Shown here piece by piece: positions 1 to 10,616 of a stretch of DNA of 30,443 nt. The translations under genes were made by a program, and so were the position numbers. Numbering within the stretch: position 1 is the first letter of the stretch; each line of letters starts with the position of its first letter. The stretch lies in NCBI GenBank assembly GCA_943704525.1, contig CALSCQ010002493.1, positions 2,501-32,943 of the forward strand, written 5' to 3'. This stretch comes from Pigoraptor vietnamica. Its lineage: Eukaryota > Opisthokonta > Filasterea. Below the pieces are notes generated by a model, which worked only from the letters and a program-made list of their open reading frames with translations, searched no databases and was not told where the DNA came from.

Positions 1-10
1 CCGTACGTAC

Positions 11-109
11 GCACACACACACACACACACACACACGGAGCGATGGATTCGCGCACAGTGCACACACACACGTACATGCACACACACACACACACACGCA
101 CGCACGCCA

Positions 110-176
<67 letters not shown>
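11..176. repeat. (CA)n microsatellite, interrupted
   Basis: Nearly continuous CA dinucleotides at about 11-36 and 60-176, broken by short non-CA islands. The His/Thr-rich reading frames across it are an artefact of the repeat. No gene is supported before position 340. Confidence 0.95.
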
Positions 177-179
<3 letters not shown>

Positions 180-343
180 AGCATACGCGACGTGCACGAA
201 GCAGGTTGGAGGCGAGCACATGTCCGCAGCATGTTCACCCACTTTGCCTTGGCCTTCCGCCATGGCTGCGCTCGTCACGCCAGACGCAGAGATCGCAAAA
301 CGGATAAATGGGCTGCCTTCTTGTTCTTGCAACAAGAAGCACA

Positions 344-610
344 ATGGCACCAAAGAGCCTTCGTCATGCGTGGTTCGTGCTACATAAGCACGGATTGGAG
401 AGCAATCCGCCCTTGCCAACGGATCTGTCTTGGCTGAGCATTGCCGCTGCCGAAATCGAAAAACTTGTGGGCGAACGGCATGACACTCGCCTCTTACAAG
501 ACGTCGCCAGGAATGTACGCGACTACGCGCGAAAGAAACAACGTGAAAGCGCCCGTCGTCGCATTGATTCCGCATCACGCAACATACAACACACAAGCGT
601 CGACCCCTGA
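344..610 (+). CDS. Possible small ORF of 88 residues, unrecognised
   Basis: An ATG-to-TGA frame encodes a basic protein with a plausible amphipathic helix in the middle (about residues 30-60: a run of Ala/Glu/Leu followed by Arg/Lys/Asp) and an Arg-rich end. I recognise no family. It lies between a CA tract and a minisatellite, is not obviously spliced to anything, and could equally be an exon of a gene entering from the left or a chance ORF in GC-rich DNA. Listed only because its composition is less repetitive than the frames around it. Confidence 0.18.
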   Translation: MAPKSLRHAWFVLHKHGLESNPPLPTDLSWLSIAAAEIEKLVGERHDTRLLQDVARNVRDYARKKQRESARRRIDSASRNIQHTSVDP

Positions 611-612
611 CA

Positions 613-684
613 CAATTCAACCCGACCCGCGACATTCAACCCGCCCGCGACATTCAACCCGCCCGCGACATTCAACCCGTCAGC
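613..684. repeat. 18-bp minisatellite, about 4 copies
   Basis: Direct repeats of an 18-bp unit of the form gacattcaacccgcccgc; copies two to four start near 631, 649 and 667, and a degenerate first copy starts near 613. The related words 'ttcaacc' and 'gctcaac' continue to about 770, so the stretch to 822 looks like one decaying satellite region. No gene seen. Confidence 0.85.
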
Positions 685-768
685 AACGCTCAACACTCCC
701 ATGACACTCAACACAACCGTGACGCCACGCTCAAGACGCCCGCGACCTTCAACCTGTCGGCGACGCTC

Positions 769-822
769 AACACGCCCAACACGCCCAACACGCCCAACAC
801 GCCCAACACGCCCAACACGCCG
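769..822. repeat. 9-bp minisatellite, 6 copies
   Basis: Six tandem copies of aacacgccc (starts 769, 778, 787, 796, 805, 814; the last ends in g). The unit length is a multiple of three, so frames stay open (Pro/Thr/Arg repeats on plus, Cys/Trp/Ala on minus) without implying coding. Confidence 0.95.
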
Positions 823-984
823 AACTCAACTTGCCCACAGCCATCGACTTATGGGCCGCCGCAACAGTTCTTGTTTTATCGACAACGTTCAACACTCCTA
901 CAGGGCTCGATAACAGCACGATGGTGCTTACTGCGACTACGGCGTTCAACTCGACACGCACACAACTCCTCTGCGACTTCAGCG

Positions 985-1155
985 CTCGACGCCCCTACGT
1001 CGCTCGGTGCCGCCCCAACGCTCGACGCCCCTACGTCGCTCGATGCCGCCCCAGCGCTCAACGTCCCTACGTCGCTCGATGCCGCCCCAGCTCTCAACGT
1101 CCCTACGTCGCTCGATGCCGCCCCAACGCTCGACGCCCCTACGTCGCTTGGCCCC
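985..1155. repeat. 36-bp minisatellite, about 4.7 copies
   Basis: Tandem units start at 985, 1021, 1057, 1093 and 1129 (partial). They share the core ccctacgtcgct, with the variants ctcgacgcc/ctcaacgtc. Because 36 is divisible by three, several frames stay open: on plus a 12-residue unit with RPYVARC or one with PTSLDAA. There are no spacers between units, so it is not CRISPR-like. It lies just beyond the 3' end of the minus-strand gene at 1291. Nothing else is seen between 823 and 1290. Confidence 0.93.
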
Positions 1156-1290
1156 ACAGAAGTCTTTGCCCCAAAGAGCCGTTTAAGAGATTTGCCGGAA
1201 CAAGTGACTAATTGCGGCAAAAAAAGCCGCGCGCCCGACTGGTCTTTGTTTCTGTAGTTTATCTCGATTCAACACTGACAGACAGTCACC

Positions 1291-3049
1291 TCATCGATTC
1301 ACATCCGCGCCGGCAATGGGAGCGGCCGCACGAAGCGCGCGTAATGCGCCGCAGTTCTCAAAATTGTAAAGCCACGCAGAGACGTTCGCGACAAAGCGCG
1401 CAGTCCCCGCCGTGTCCCATTTGCAGAACAGCCGCGTGAATCCGCCGTCGATAACCAGTCGCTTGCCGTCCGTATCGTACGCGGCCGTCACCAAATTTCC
1501 GGCCGAGCCCCAAACCATTGGAATGAGGTTCCGAGTCCTATTCACAGTCGCAATCGTCACGCCTTCGTAGAGGTTCGCAATGCCAGTCGTGATCGGGTGG
1601 TTGGGAACGCAGCCAGCGCGCCCTTCCATTGCCGCATTCGGCAGCACGCCGACGAGCTGGTCACCGCGGGTGTTGCCGTCCATTCCCGCTCCACTTCCGA
1701 GTAATAGGGCGGCGACGATGTTCGCGTCCGCGTAATAAGGCTTATTGTCGCCCCAAATGTACACGCCGATGCCGCGATCGAATGCGCGCTTGATGGCGAC
1801 GAGATGGCTTTGCTGCAGTTTGGGGCTATAGTCGGAGATGATCCACAGTTGGCACGCAGAGTCGAGGTCGCGCTCGAGCACTTTGGCCTCCGGGGGTGTG
1901 TCCGCGTACCGAAGCACGCGAAATCCCTTGCGCTGAAGCACTTCCTGAGGCTCACGAAAGGTAAATTCTTCGCTAGTGTAGAGCTGCAGCACAACCACAG
2001 TCCCTTCGAAAGCTCCGTCTTGCCCAAGATCGTAAGCACTCCCTGCGTCGTCAAATGGAATGTGACACGCAACGTAAGATGCACGAGCGCGAAAACAACA
2101 AGTTCTCCGGAGCCCGATAGCATATCCCCCCCTCCCCCCTTTTTTCCAAGCACCCACACACATGCGGACAACATGCGCACCTTGCGCATTCCCATACTGG
2201 TCAAGTTGCGCGCCTGCGACTCTGTTCTGCCCAGCGTGAATCGTGTACGGCGACACCGCGACGCGTATGGCCTCGCCTCTGCCAATTCCCAGCGCACCGA
2301 GCGTCTGCGGTCGGTTGTTGTCGTCGAGATCCTGTGGGGCAAAGCGAGGTTTCATAAAAAGGTAAGGGAATAAACAAAGTAAGTACGGCACAGCCATGTA
2401 AGACACATTAGGCATACCGTGTCCGACAGCGAGCGCGCGGACGACAACTTACCCTTAGAACGCGAACGCAATGAACGAGGACGATACGCGCACGGCTCAC
2501 GTTCGTGCGAGCTTCCACAGTCGACTTGAGGCTGGGTATAGTGTGCTCGGGCGAATACGGTATACGCACGGTGTCGCCGTTGAGAAAGACAAGCCGTATG
2601 CGCGGATCATCCACGTCGCGCACGACATCGCTCGAAGTTTGCGTGTGCGTCTTCGCGCGCTGGACAGTATCCGCAAGAAGCCGCCGCTCCTCTTCCGACA
2701 GAGCGACTTCGCATACGGGACACGCGCACGAAGAACCACTTCGTCGCAGCGCATCGCCAAATTTACGACCAAGGCACTGCGGGCGCGACAAAGCACCGTT
2801 AGCGAAACCGACGCTCCTTGAGGCAACGTAGTGCCATTGTCACGAGTGGCTCAATTGTGTTCGAAAGTGGCGAAGGCATGGAGCATTAAAGGCGGGAGGT
2901 GTTGCACTTTGACAACACAGAGTAACTCAAATCTTAAGTCATCTTACCTCCGCGCACCATAGAAGCGGCTCGTGGTCGCAGCTCGCCGTTAACTCGCGAC
3001 CATAAAACTCACCCGAGAGTTTGTCGCGCTCGCAAATGGGGCATCGCAT
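1291..3049 (-). CDS. RING-like + ubiquitin-like + amidotransferase/ThuA-like fusion protein, 442 aa
   Basis: Four exons on the minus strand: 3049-2948, 2776-2453, 2331-2181 and 2042-1291 (phases 0, 0, 1; total 1,329 nt, a multiple of three; TGA stop). The donor of exon 1 is GTAAGA, of exon 2 GTAAGT, of exon 3 GTGCGC. Residues 3-56 form a RING-like finger: CPIC at 3-6, CDH at 24-26, C-x2-C at 32-35, and C-x2-C at 53-56. The His-to-Cys gap is five residues, longer than in classical RINGs. Residues about 92-168 look like a ubiquitin fold: a beta strand (RLVFLNGD), a helix start (TIPSLKSTVE), and the late TLGALGIGRGE segment that matches ubiquitin's 'DYNI' loop position. Residues about 207-430 resemble a class-I glutamine-amidotransferase or ThuA-like alpha/beta fold (IWGDN turn, NHPITTGI, DGGFTRL). 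No nucleophilic Cys is visible at the expected elbow, so it may be non-catalytic. Likely role (inference): E3 or ubiquitin-pathway adaptor. It is transcribed divergently from the RNF213-type gene. Confidence 0.75.
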
Positions 3050-3586
3050 GGTTGCTGCGGTTTTCGAGGGGAAAATTGGCGACTCGAAGAAACCTTTTTT
3101 TTCTCCAGCATCTGACTGGCGGAGTGAACGGGCGGGGCGAACGGTGTAACAGGCGGGGAATCACGGTCCACTGGCAAGTGGCTAACCGAGCCGGAACATC
3201 CCCTTTCACGACACAGCTGGCAGCGCATGCGACGAGCGCACGATACACTGTACGCACACACACACGCACACGCGCGCACACACGCACGAGCGCACACGGA
3301 CACGTCCAACACACTGCCCTATGTGACATTTATGACAACGCTGTCGTCGAATCTTTGTTAACTTTGGTCGACTTTGGTTCACACAGCATCTATTCAACGT
3401 TAACTGGCATTGCTCCACGCACGTGCGTGCTCGTTCACGCACTAGGGGCGCACTGGTAAGTTTCAACACACAATCCGTAATCCACTTGAGGTAATGCGCA
3501 AATCCGCTTGCGATGCTCTTGGTGTGATTTCACGCACACTAATTTCCTTTCCTCGGTTCTTTGAATCGGTCAGCGTCCCTGCGATC
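3050..3586. promoter_or_regulatory. Shared divergent promoter region (RING-Ubl gene / RNF213-type gene)
   Basis: 537 bp separate the two start codons. Visible elements: a short interrupted CA tract (about 3253-3300), a direct repeat actttggt at 3361-3368 and 3371-3378, and gttaac words near 3357 and 3400. No convincing TATA box. An in-frame upstream ATG at 3494 exists for the plus-strand gene. I chose 3587 because it has A at -3 and G at +4 and starts a Lys-rich N-terminus. Confidence 0.55.
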
Positions 3587-6500
3587 ATGGGTAAACACGG
3601 CTCAAAGGGAGCCAAAAAGAAGGGCAAGGGGCCTGCGGCTGCGAAGAAGGGCGCGACGCGCGAAAATGCGCCTCCCATTCACGGCGCGGCAGGGCCCAGC
3701 ACTACGTCCGCGACTGTTAACAAGGCGCCTGGCGGGCACGTCGCGAACACGGCGGCCCGTGGGCAGGAGTCACGTGGAAGCAGCGTGAACCCAGCGTCTC
3801 GCGAAAGTGGCGTGAACGTACAGGAACACCGTCCGGACTCGCCGAGCCCCATGGACGGCGTGGAGACGGCGGCGGACACGGAAGCGCGCGACCACAACGG
3901 TACTGTTGAGTACAAAATGCCTGCGAAGGCGCTACCTGCGCGCTCGGACGGTGCAGAAGATTGGGAGCGCGAGGCGGCTAACGAGATCAGCGCATCTACG
4001 ACGCCTGCGACGAACTCGGACGTCAATTGCGTGACGGACGACCCCCTCATGGATGCAGCGCCGGCTCCGGAGGCGAGCGCTAATGGAGACGGAGCGCACG
4101 GCGGGCTTCCGTACAGCGCGTCCCCGGAGCGGGTGGAGTTTCAAGATGTCGCGCAACACAAGCGGCCCGGTGATCGCCGCTCCTTCGCCGAGGTCGCCTC
4201 AGCCCCTGCCCCTGCGGCGAGCACCCGACAGCCGCAGCAAGCGCACGGCAAGACCGCAGTCGTCGTGAAGGTCTCGCAAGCGGCGCCGTCGTCCCAACGC
4301 GGCCACCACAATGCGTGGCGGGATTCGAATGCTGCGACGCGCGCTATCGAGTCAAAGCCGATGGTCAAGACGGTGTTTTTCGCCTTCGTCGGGCGGCCGT
4401 TGCACCCTGGACAGTCGCTGATGCTGGTCGGCGATTTTGTCGGCTGGGATGAGGCGAAGGCGATCCCCCTGGGTGCGCCCGTCGTACCCAACTGTTACGT
4501 GTGCCCTCTCGAACTGCCGGACGGTGCGCTGTACAAACTCATCGTGCGCTCCGAGCGGGTGAAGGACAAGGGGGGCTTGTTGGCGAGGGCGTTCGACGCG
4601 GTGAAGGAAAAGCTCATGACGCCGCGCGAGTATGACGTTACTTGGGACGCTGATCCTGATCTCACGTTTGACGGATCGGACGTTGTCTTTGCGACGCTGC
4701 GCGTGGGCCAGCGCATGCCGGTGGCCGATCGCACGCGTGCGTACATCCACGCCTTGTTTTCTCTGCTCCGCCGAGGGGAACTGTCGCTTCTGGATGCGTG
4801 TCTTCACCTCCAGTCGTACGCTGACCATCACCGGGACGATTCCCTCGTGGACGTCGACGTGCTCAACTCGCTGTATGGGCATTGCGTTGACGTTGATGAC
4901 GTTGTCCCTACATTCTTCGCGTGCGTACTCGGAGCATTTTATAGCAAACCGGGCGGTCTCGTCGACGTGTGGATCAGGCAGGCTGCTGAGCGGAGCGTCC
5001 CTCGTCTCACGCACTTGCTTGCCGTAGCGTTTCGCGCTTTGCCTGCTCGATCGAGCGCGCCGGTCGGTCCACCGTCGCAAACGAGCGCGGGAGAGGCCCT
5101 TTCGTTGAGTTCGAAGGCGAGGGATAGCTATGTTCCACTGGCCATCGACCGCGCCGTCACTCATCTGAGCGCCCAGTCGCCAGCGTGGATCGAGTGGGCG
5201 GACGACCGGCTCGTGTTTCCCTCGGAGTTCCAGAAACCGTGCAATGCCGATACCCTATTGGAGCTGCAAGAGCAGTTGGCAAAGCTCGAGGCGAAGCGCG
5301 TGTGGGACGAGGCTCCGGAACGGCGGTACCACGCGATGGCGGGCATGTCTCGTTGGCTCTCGCGGAGCATGGATGCGATCCTCCTCACGTGGGCGACGTT
5401 TTCGCGAATGGGCGTCCGTGACTCTGACCTTGCGCAGCATCTCGCACCAAAGGCGAAGACCGCGATCTGTGCCGAGGTCCATTCTGCCAATCGCGTGAAG
5501 GCCGCCGTCGACGCACACCCGATATTGTGCACAACGACCGCGGGTTCGATCCTTCGCAATCGCATAATCGACGCACTCGGTGTAACGTCCTCGCTAACGG
5601 TCGCGGACGCGGAGCTGTGGGCTGACGCTGTCGGCTCCGGGCCGTTGTTCGACGGCTACCCGAAGGAACGCTTCGCCGCCACTTCGTCCCTTGCGAAACA
5701 CATGTCCGGACTGGTGTCGGCAAACCCCGCCTTTTTCCGCCTTGTCGCCGCATGCGTCCCTGCGACTATCAGCGGCGAAGGGGAGCACGCAAGGGCTCTC
5801 GCGGACATTGTCAACAAATGGATTGTGACGGGTTCGCAGGCCACCGACCCTGCGAGTTGCGTGCACCGCTTCCTCGATGTTGTGCGCGGAGCGGGTCTGG
5901 ACCCGGAGGACTTTGTCGCCGACACACTGGCTGAGCGGCTGTGCCAGCACATTCGCCAAATGTCTGTGGACGATGCGCTCTCCCTAGCAAGCGTGCATCA
6001 GCTTGCGGATTGCGGGCCCCTCTTCGGTCGCGTCGAGGGCCACCTCGCATTCCTGTTGGGCACGCGCACGGGCACGATTGAGGACCTCCACAGATATCTT
6101 CGATGTCTCTGCGCGATGTCACCGCGTGACGACGCACTGCCGTTTGCAGTTACCACACCGTAAGTACTAAGAGGATGTAAGCCAATCACTCTATACATGA
6201 GGCTTTTTTTCGCCCGTTCGTTTTCCCTCGCATTACTGATTACCGACCCTTGCACGCGTTTGCAGCGTTGCAGCGCGTTTGTGCGCCAAGGCGATCGATA
6301 TGCACGCAACTACGCGTGCTGAGAACGGTCGTCGGCCGTGGATCTCCGCGATGCAGCGGCCGGGGATGTGGCTGAACGTACTTCGCGCGACAGGCCCAGA
6401 CGCGTGTATTGCGATACTCCGCGCCTGTCGCTTCCTGCGAAATGTGACAGACGAGGTCCTTCATTTTGCGGCGTCGCTCAGAGCCGGCACCCTTGTCCTC

Positions 6501-9500
6501 AGAGAGCTCAAGAGCGTCGACGGAGTGGAGGACGCGACGATCGGCGCCTTCTGTGCTGCGGTGATTCGGGCGGCGGACATGGATACCACGCGCAGTGTGC
6601 GCGAGGCTCGTCAAGCTTGGCACGAGTGGGGACGTCGCGCTGGTGAGCTGGCGGCGCTGTACAGGTGCTGCAAAGAGCATGGCGTTGGGGATGCTGCCGA
6701 GCTCGAGCGCTCGCTCGACCTATTGCGATCGGGCGCGGACGACTTGACTGTTGCCCAGCTGCGCAGCGTGGACACTTGGGCGTCGCACGTGGCGCACTTT
6801 GAAGGTGCGCGCCGTTACGACGAGTATGGCCGGCACGTCACGTTTCAGAACATCCTCGCTGAGACGGTCGAGGAATTCAAAAATCATGAGGACAACGACG
6901 GCGAAGGCGAGGAAGGAGGGAACGGCGCTGGAATTGCAACCGTCGCCGTGTTTCTCGCGAGCGCACTCCCGAGGGCTTTGAGGTCGTACGGCGCTCTCGT
7001 GGCGAAGCACGCGGCCGAGGACCTCTCCATTACGGATGTCGCGCGCATGTGGACGCGCGTTCCGACGGACGTCATCGAGGCAGAGATGCGCTTTGCGGCG
7101 CGCTGCAGCATCGTGAAGGAGATGGGCCATGATCTGCCCGACGTGCGCGACTGGCGGACGGGGCCCCCCGCTGTGTCTGCCTTTTGCGCTTATGTCGCCG
7201 ACTATTCCGTCGCAAAAGACATTATCGCCGCCACGGAGATTTACGCGGGCGCCTCGGACGACAAGCTGTCGCTGGCGCTGCGCGAGTTTGTCGCGCGGAT
7301 CGAAAACAGGAGCGCGAACATGGAACTTGTGCTTGCGGTGCACGAAGAGATCGCTCGGTCGACGGCGCAGTTGCGGGAGGCGAAAGTGGACGACGGCCGT
7401 AGCATGTTGGAGCAGCTTGCGCGTTCGAAGGCTCTCGCGGAGTTTGTGAGGGAGGTTCGCGGTGACGACATGCGCTCACTGATTGGTGCCGTGGAGGAGC
7501 ACTCCGAGTCGCTCGTGAAAGAAACCGAAGTCGACGACTTCATACGCAGCAAGCGGTTTCTCGTCCCTCTCATTGAACACCCACCTGCGAACGCGCCGGC
7601 CCTCCTCGACCGTCTGTGCGAGTGCCTCGTGCAGCACAACGAGCCCGTCGTCGTCCGCCTCATGTCTAGCTGCGCGCACGTCGGCCAACTCCGCCGCCTG
7701 TTCAAGAGCGTCGCCAACAAGAGCGAGATCACGAAGGAGGCCGTGCGCCTTGTGCTCGAGAGCGGCACGGCGCGCTTGTCTTGCGAGAAGGGAGCGTGTC
7801 TCCTGTCGATCACGTACAGTGAAGACCACGGCGCGGCGCCTCGTACGCTTCAGGCGGACGATGTGGACGATCTCCGTTGCAGGTGTGTAGATTGTCCTGC
7901 TGCGATGAGTGTGCACTGCATTTATTTTTGCGAGATGTGTAGTTGTCATACGGCGTGTGGTGTGTGTGTGGCTCTGTGATATTGTGCCCGTGTTCGCTAT
8001 CGTTGCTCACTTGACTTGAAACGTGCAGGGCGCACCTCCTCAAGAACACCTCGGGCCAGCGCAGTGAGGAGCTCGGTGGCGAGGCAACCGCACACGTGGC
8101 CGCTTTCCTCGAGCTTGCGGACGCCCTCTTCCGCGTGCGGGACCTTGCCGCCCAGCTTCTTTTCGAGGGGCACTTCAAGTACCTGTCTTGGCGTTGGGAA
8201 TGCAACGCGCGCGCCGCTGTCGAAGAGAGCGAAACCATGGCGGCCGAACTCGAGAGTGACCTGGACGACTGGCAGTGCGACGTAGAGGTCGGGCGTATGG
8301 CCAACCCTTGGCTCCGTCACCTCACGACACGCGAAATGTGGCTGATCCTAGAGCACTTGCGTGAGCCGGCGAACGCTGTGAATACTGCCACGGTGGCTCG
8401 CGTGCTGCGTCTCGTGCACCCGGCGATCGCGCTCCGAGCACCGTCGGCGCGCGTCGTCGCGGCTGCGCAAATCGCGGGCCACGTGAGCGCGCAACTCGCA
8501 GCGTGCGCAGAGTTTGTGGCCGAGTGTGCGGCCGACCGAGAACTTCTCCGTGGACTGCTGTCGTCGCTCGGGGACGGCAGGGGAAACGGCGTGCGCGTGG
8601 AAATGGTTGTCGTTGCCGAGCCCGCGCAAATGGTCAGCACAGTTGCGGCCGCGTTTAAAGCCGTGTCGTCGCGTCCTACGAAGCGGACGTGTCTCCTGTG
8701 CCATGACGGGACGACGTATGAGGAGATTCACCTCCTTCTCTTGCGCTGTTTTGTGGGCGACGCCCTTGGCGGCAACAGCAGCGACGCGTTTTGTATCGCC
8801 AACGTTCAGCAGCTGAACTTCGCGCTGCAGAGCCGCCTCGTTGAGGACGTGCGCAAGCTCGAAGGAGAGGGTCGCACCGGCAACCGGCTCACGCTCGTCA
8901 CGTGCCGCGCGGGAGGGGACGCAGGCGACCAGGAGCACATTGCGCACCAGTTCTCCAGCGGACGTCGGGAGATCGCGCCCCTCTCGCCCGAGCAGTTGCG
9001 CGCGCAGATCGCCCTCTGGTCGTCGTGCCGGGTGTTGTGTGTGTGGTCGGCGGAGGCGGGGACAGGCAAGTCAGAGTGGATACACGAGGACGCCCAGAAG
9101 AAGGTTTGTGTGCTCATATGCATATTGAACGCTGTAGAAGTAACTGACAAGCTTCGCTGAAACGACGCGTGTCCACAATTGCAGGGCAAAACGACTCGCG
9201 ACGCCACGCTTCACGTGAGCGGCCCCACCTTGCGCGCCGAGCTGGTCGAGAGTGCGTTAGCCCTTCGCCCGAGGGGATTCAAGCGTTTTGACGCCCTTGT
9301 CGTCGAGATTGGCGCCGGCGTGAGCGACCCTGCGCTGGTCAGCGCTTTCCTTTTCGACCTCATTGTTCTCCGGTCCGTCCGTCCGGACTGTCCGCAGCGG
9401 GTGTACATCAAGCTCTCTTCGCCCACTCTGCGCGACCGCATCGGCTTTGTGCGAGGTGCGAAGGACGTGCGAGTCGACTTCGACCTCTCCCGGCTTGTGT

Positions 9501-10558
9501 GCGACGATGACGTCCAGACAGTGTGCGCATATCTCGCCGCCCACGAGTCAGGCGCAATCAACCGCGGGACGGTCCCCATCCCCCACGCAGACGGCACACC
9601 CCGTGACGCTGGCGCTCCACAGTTTGTGCCGATGGCGAAGGACCGTTGCGCCGCGCTGCTTGAAAGGCACTTCTTGAGTACCATTCCCGTGGCGCAGCGC
9701 TCGTACGCGGTTCTTGGCGTGTTCGTGCGCGTCCTCTCCCTTCAGCTTCGCAACTTTCACCGCAGCGTTTTCTTTCGCCACCAGTTCCTCGACCCGAATG
9801 CGGCAAGCTCGCGGGACATTCGAAGCGTCGCGGTCGGGACACTCGTCGACGTTGCCCGCGCCTTTGCGAGGTGCAGCATCGGAACCGTCAGTGGCAACGA
9901 CGCGATGGCCCGCCAGCGTTCCCTCGTGAACTGGCAAGACAGCCGCCACTTTGTGCTCGCGTTCCAGCCGTGTGGACACAGCGTGAGCCCCATCTACCGC
10001 GACCCGGCGTCGATACCGGCGGCGATGACCTCGTTTCTCGCAGAGCAGTCGTCCTTCGGAAACGCGCGTGACCGCGCGCAGCAGCACTACGCCCACATGA
10101 CGCACGCGCAGTTGCTCGACATTCTGTTGCGGATTGCGCGCCCGAATTACGTGCCGGGCGCTGCCATTGACGGCCTTCCCCGTGGCTACGTGATCACCCC
10201 GGATGGCCTGCTCAAGATGGTTCTCATCCTCTGGCGTGTGCGTGCGCGGGTGCCCGTCATCATCCAAGGCGAGACGGGCGTGGGGAAGACGTCGCTCGTC
10301 GGGTTTCTTGCGCGCGCGTCGAAGGCCGACTTTCATGCCATCAACATCCATGCTGGCACGGAGCGCGGGGACATTGTCGCGTTTGTGGAGATGTGCGAGC
10401 GCCGTGCGCAGGAAACGAATGCGGAAGTTTGGGTATGTGCCAGAAGGGGATTGTACTTTGGCGGATAATCTGGGTTTTAGCATGTGTGTTGCGTGGACGT
10501 GTATGTACGCGCGCGTGAATTTGTGAGTGCATGTGTGTGTGTGCGTGTGCGTGTGTCC

Positions 10559-10616
<58 letters not shown>

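Noticed and set aside
985-1155. CRISPR-like array
   Set aside because: 36-bp repeats are directly adjacent with no unique spacers; this is a eukaryotic minisatellite.
3494-3586. Upstream in-frame ATG as start of the RNF213-type protein
   Set aside because: Poor start context (G at -3, C at +4) and unconserved-looking leader; the ATG at 3587 has a strong context and begins the Lys-rich N-terminus. Not excluded without transcript data.
4352-5164. Minus-strand ORF of 270 residues
   Set aside because: Arg-rich shadow antisense to the N-arm exon of the RNF213-type gene.
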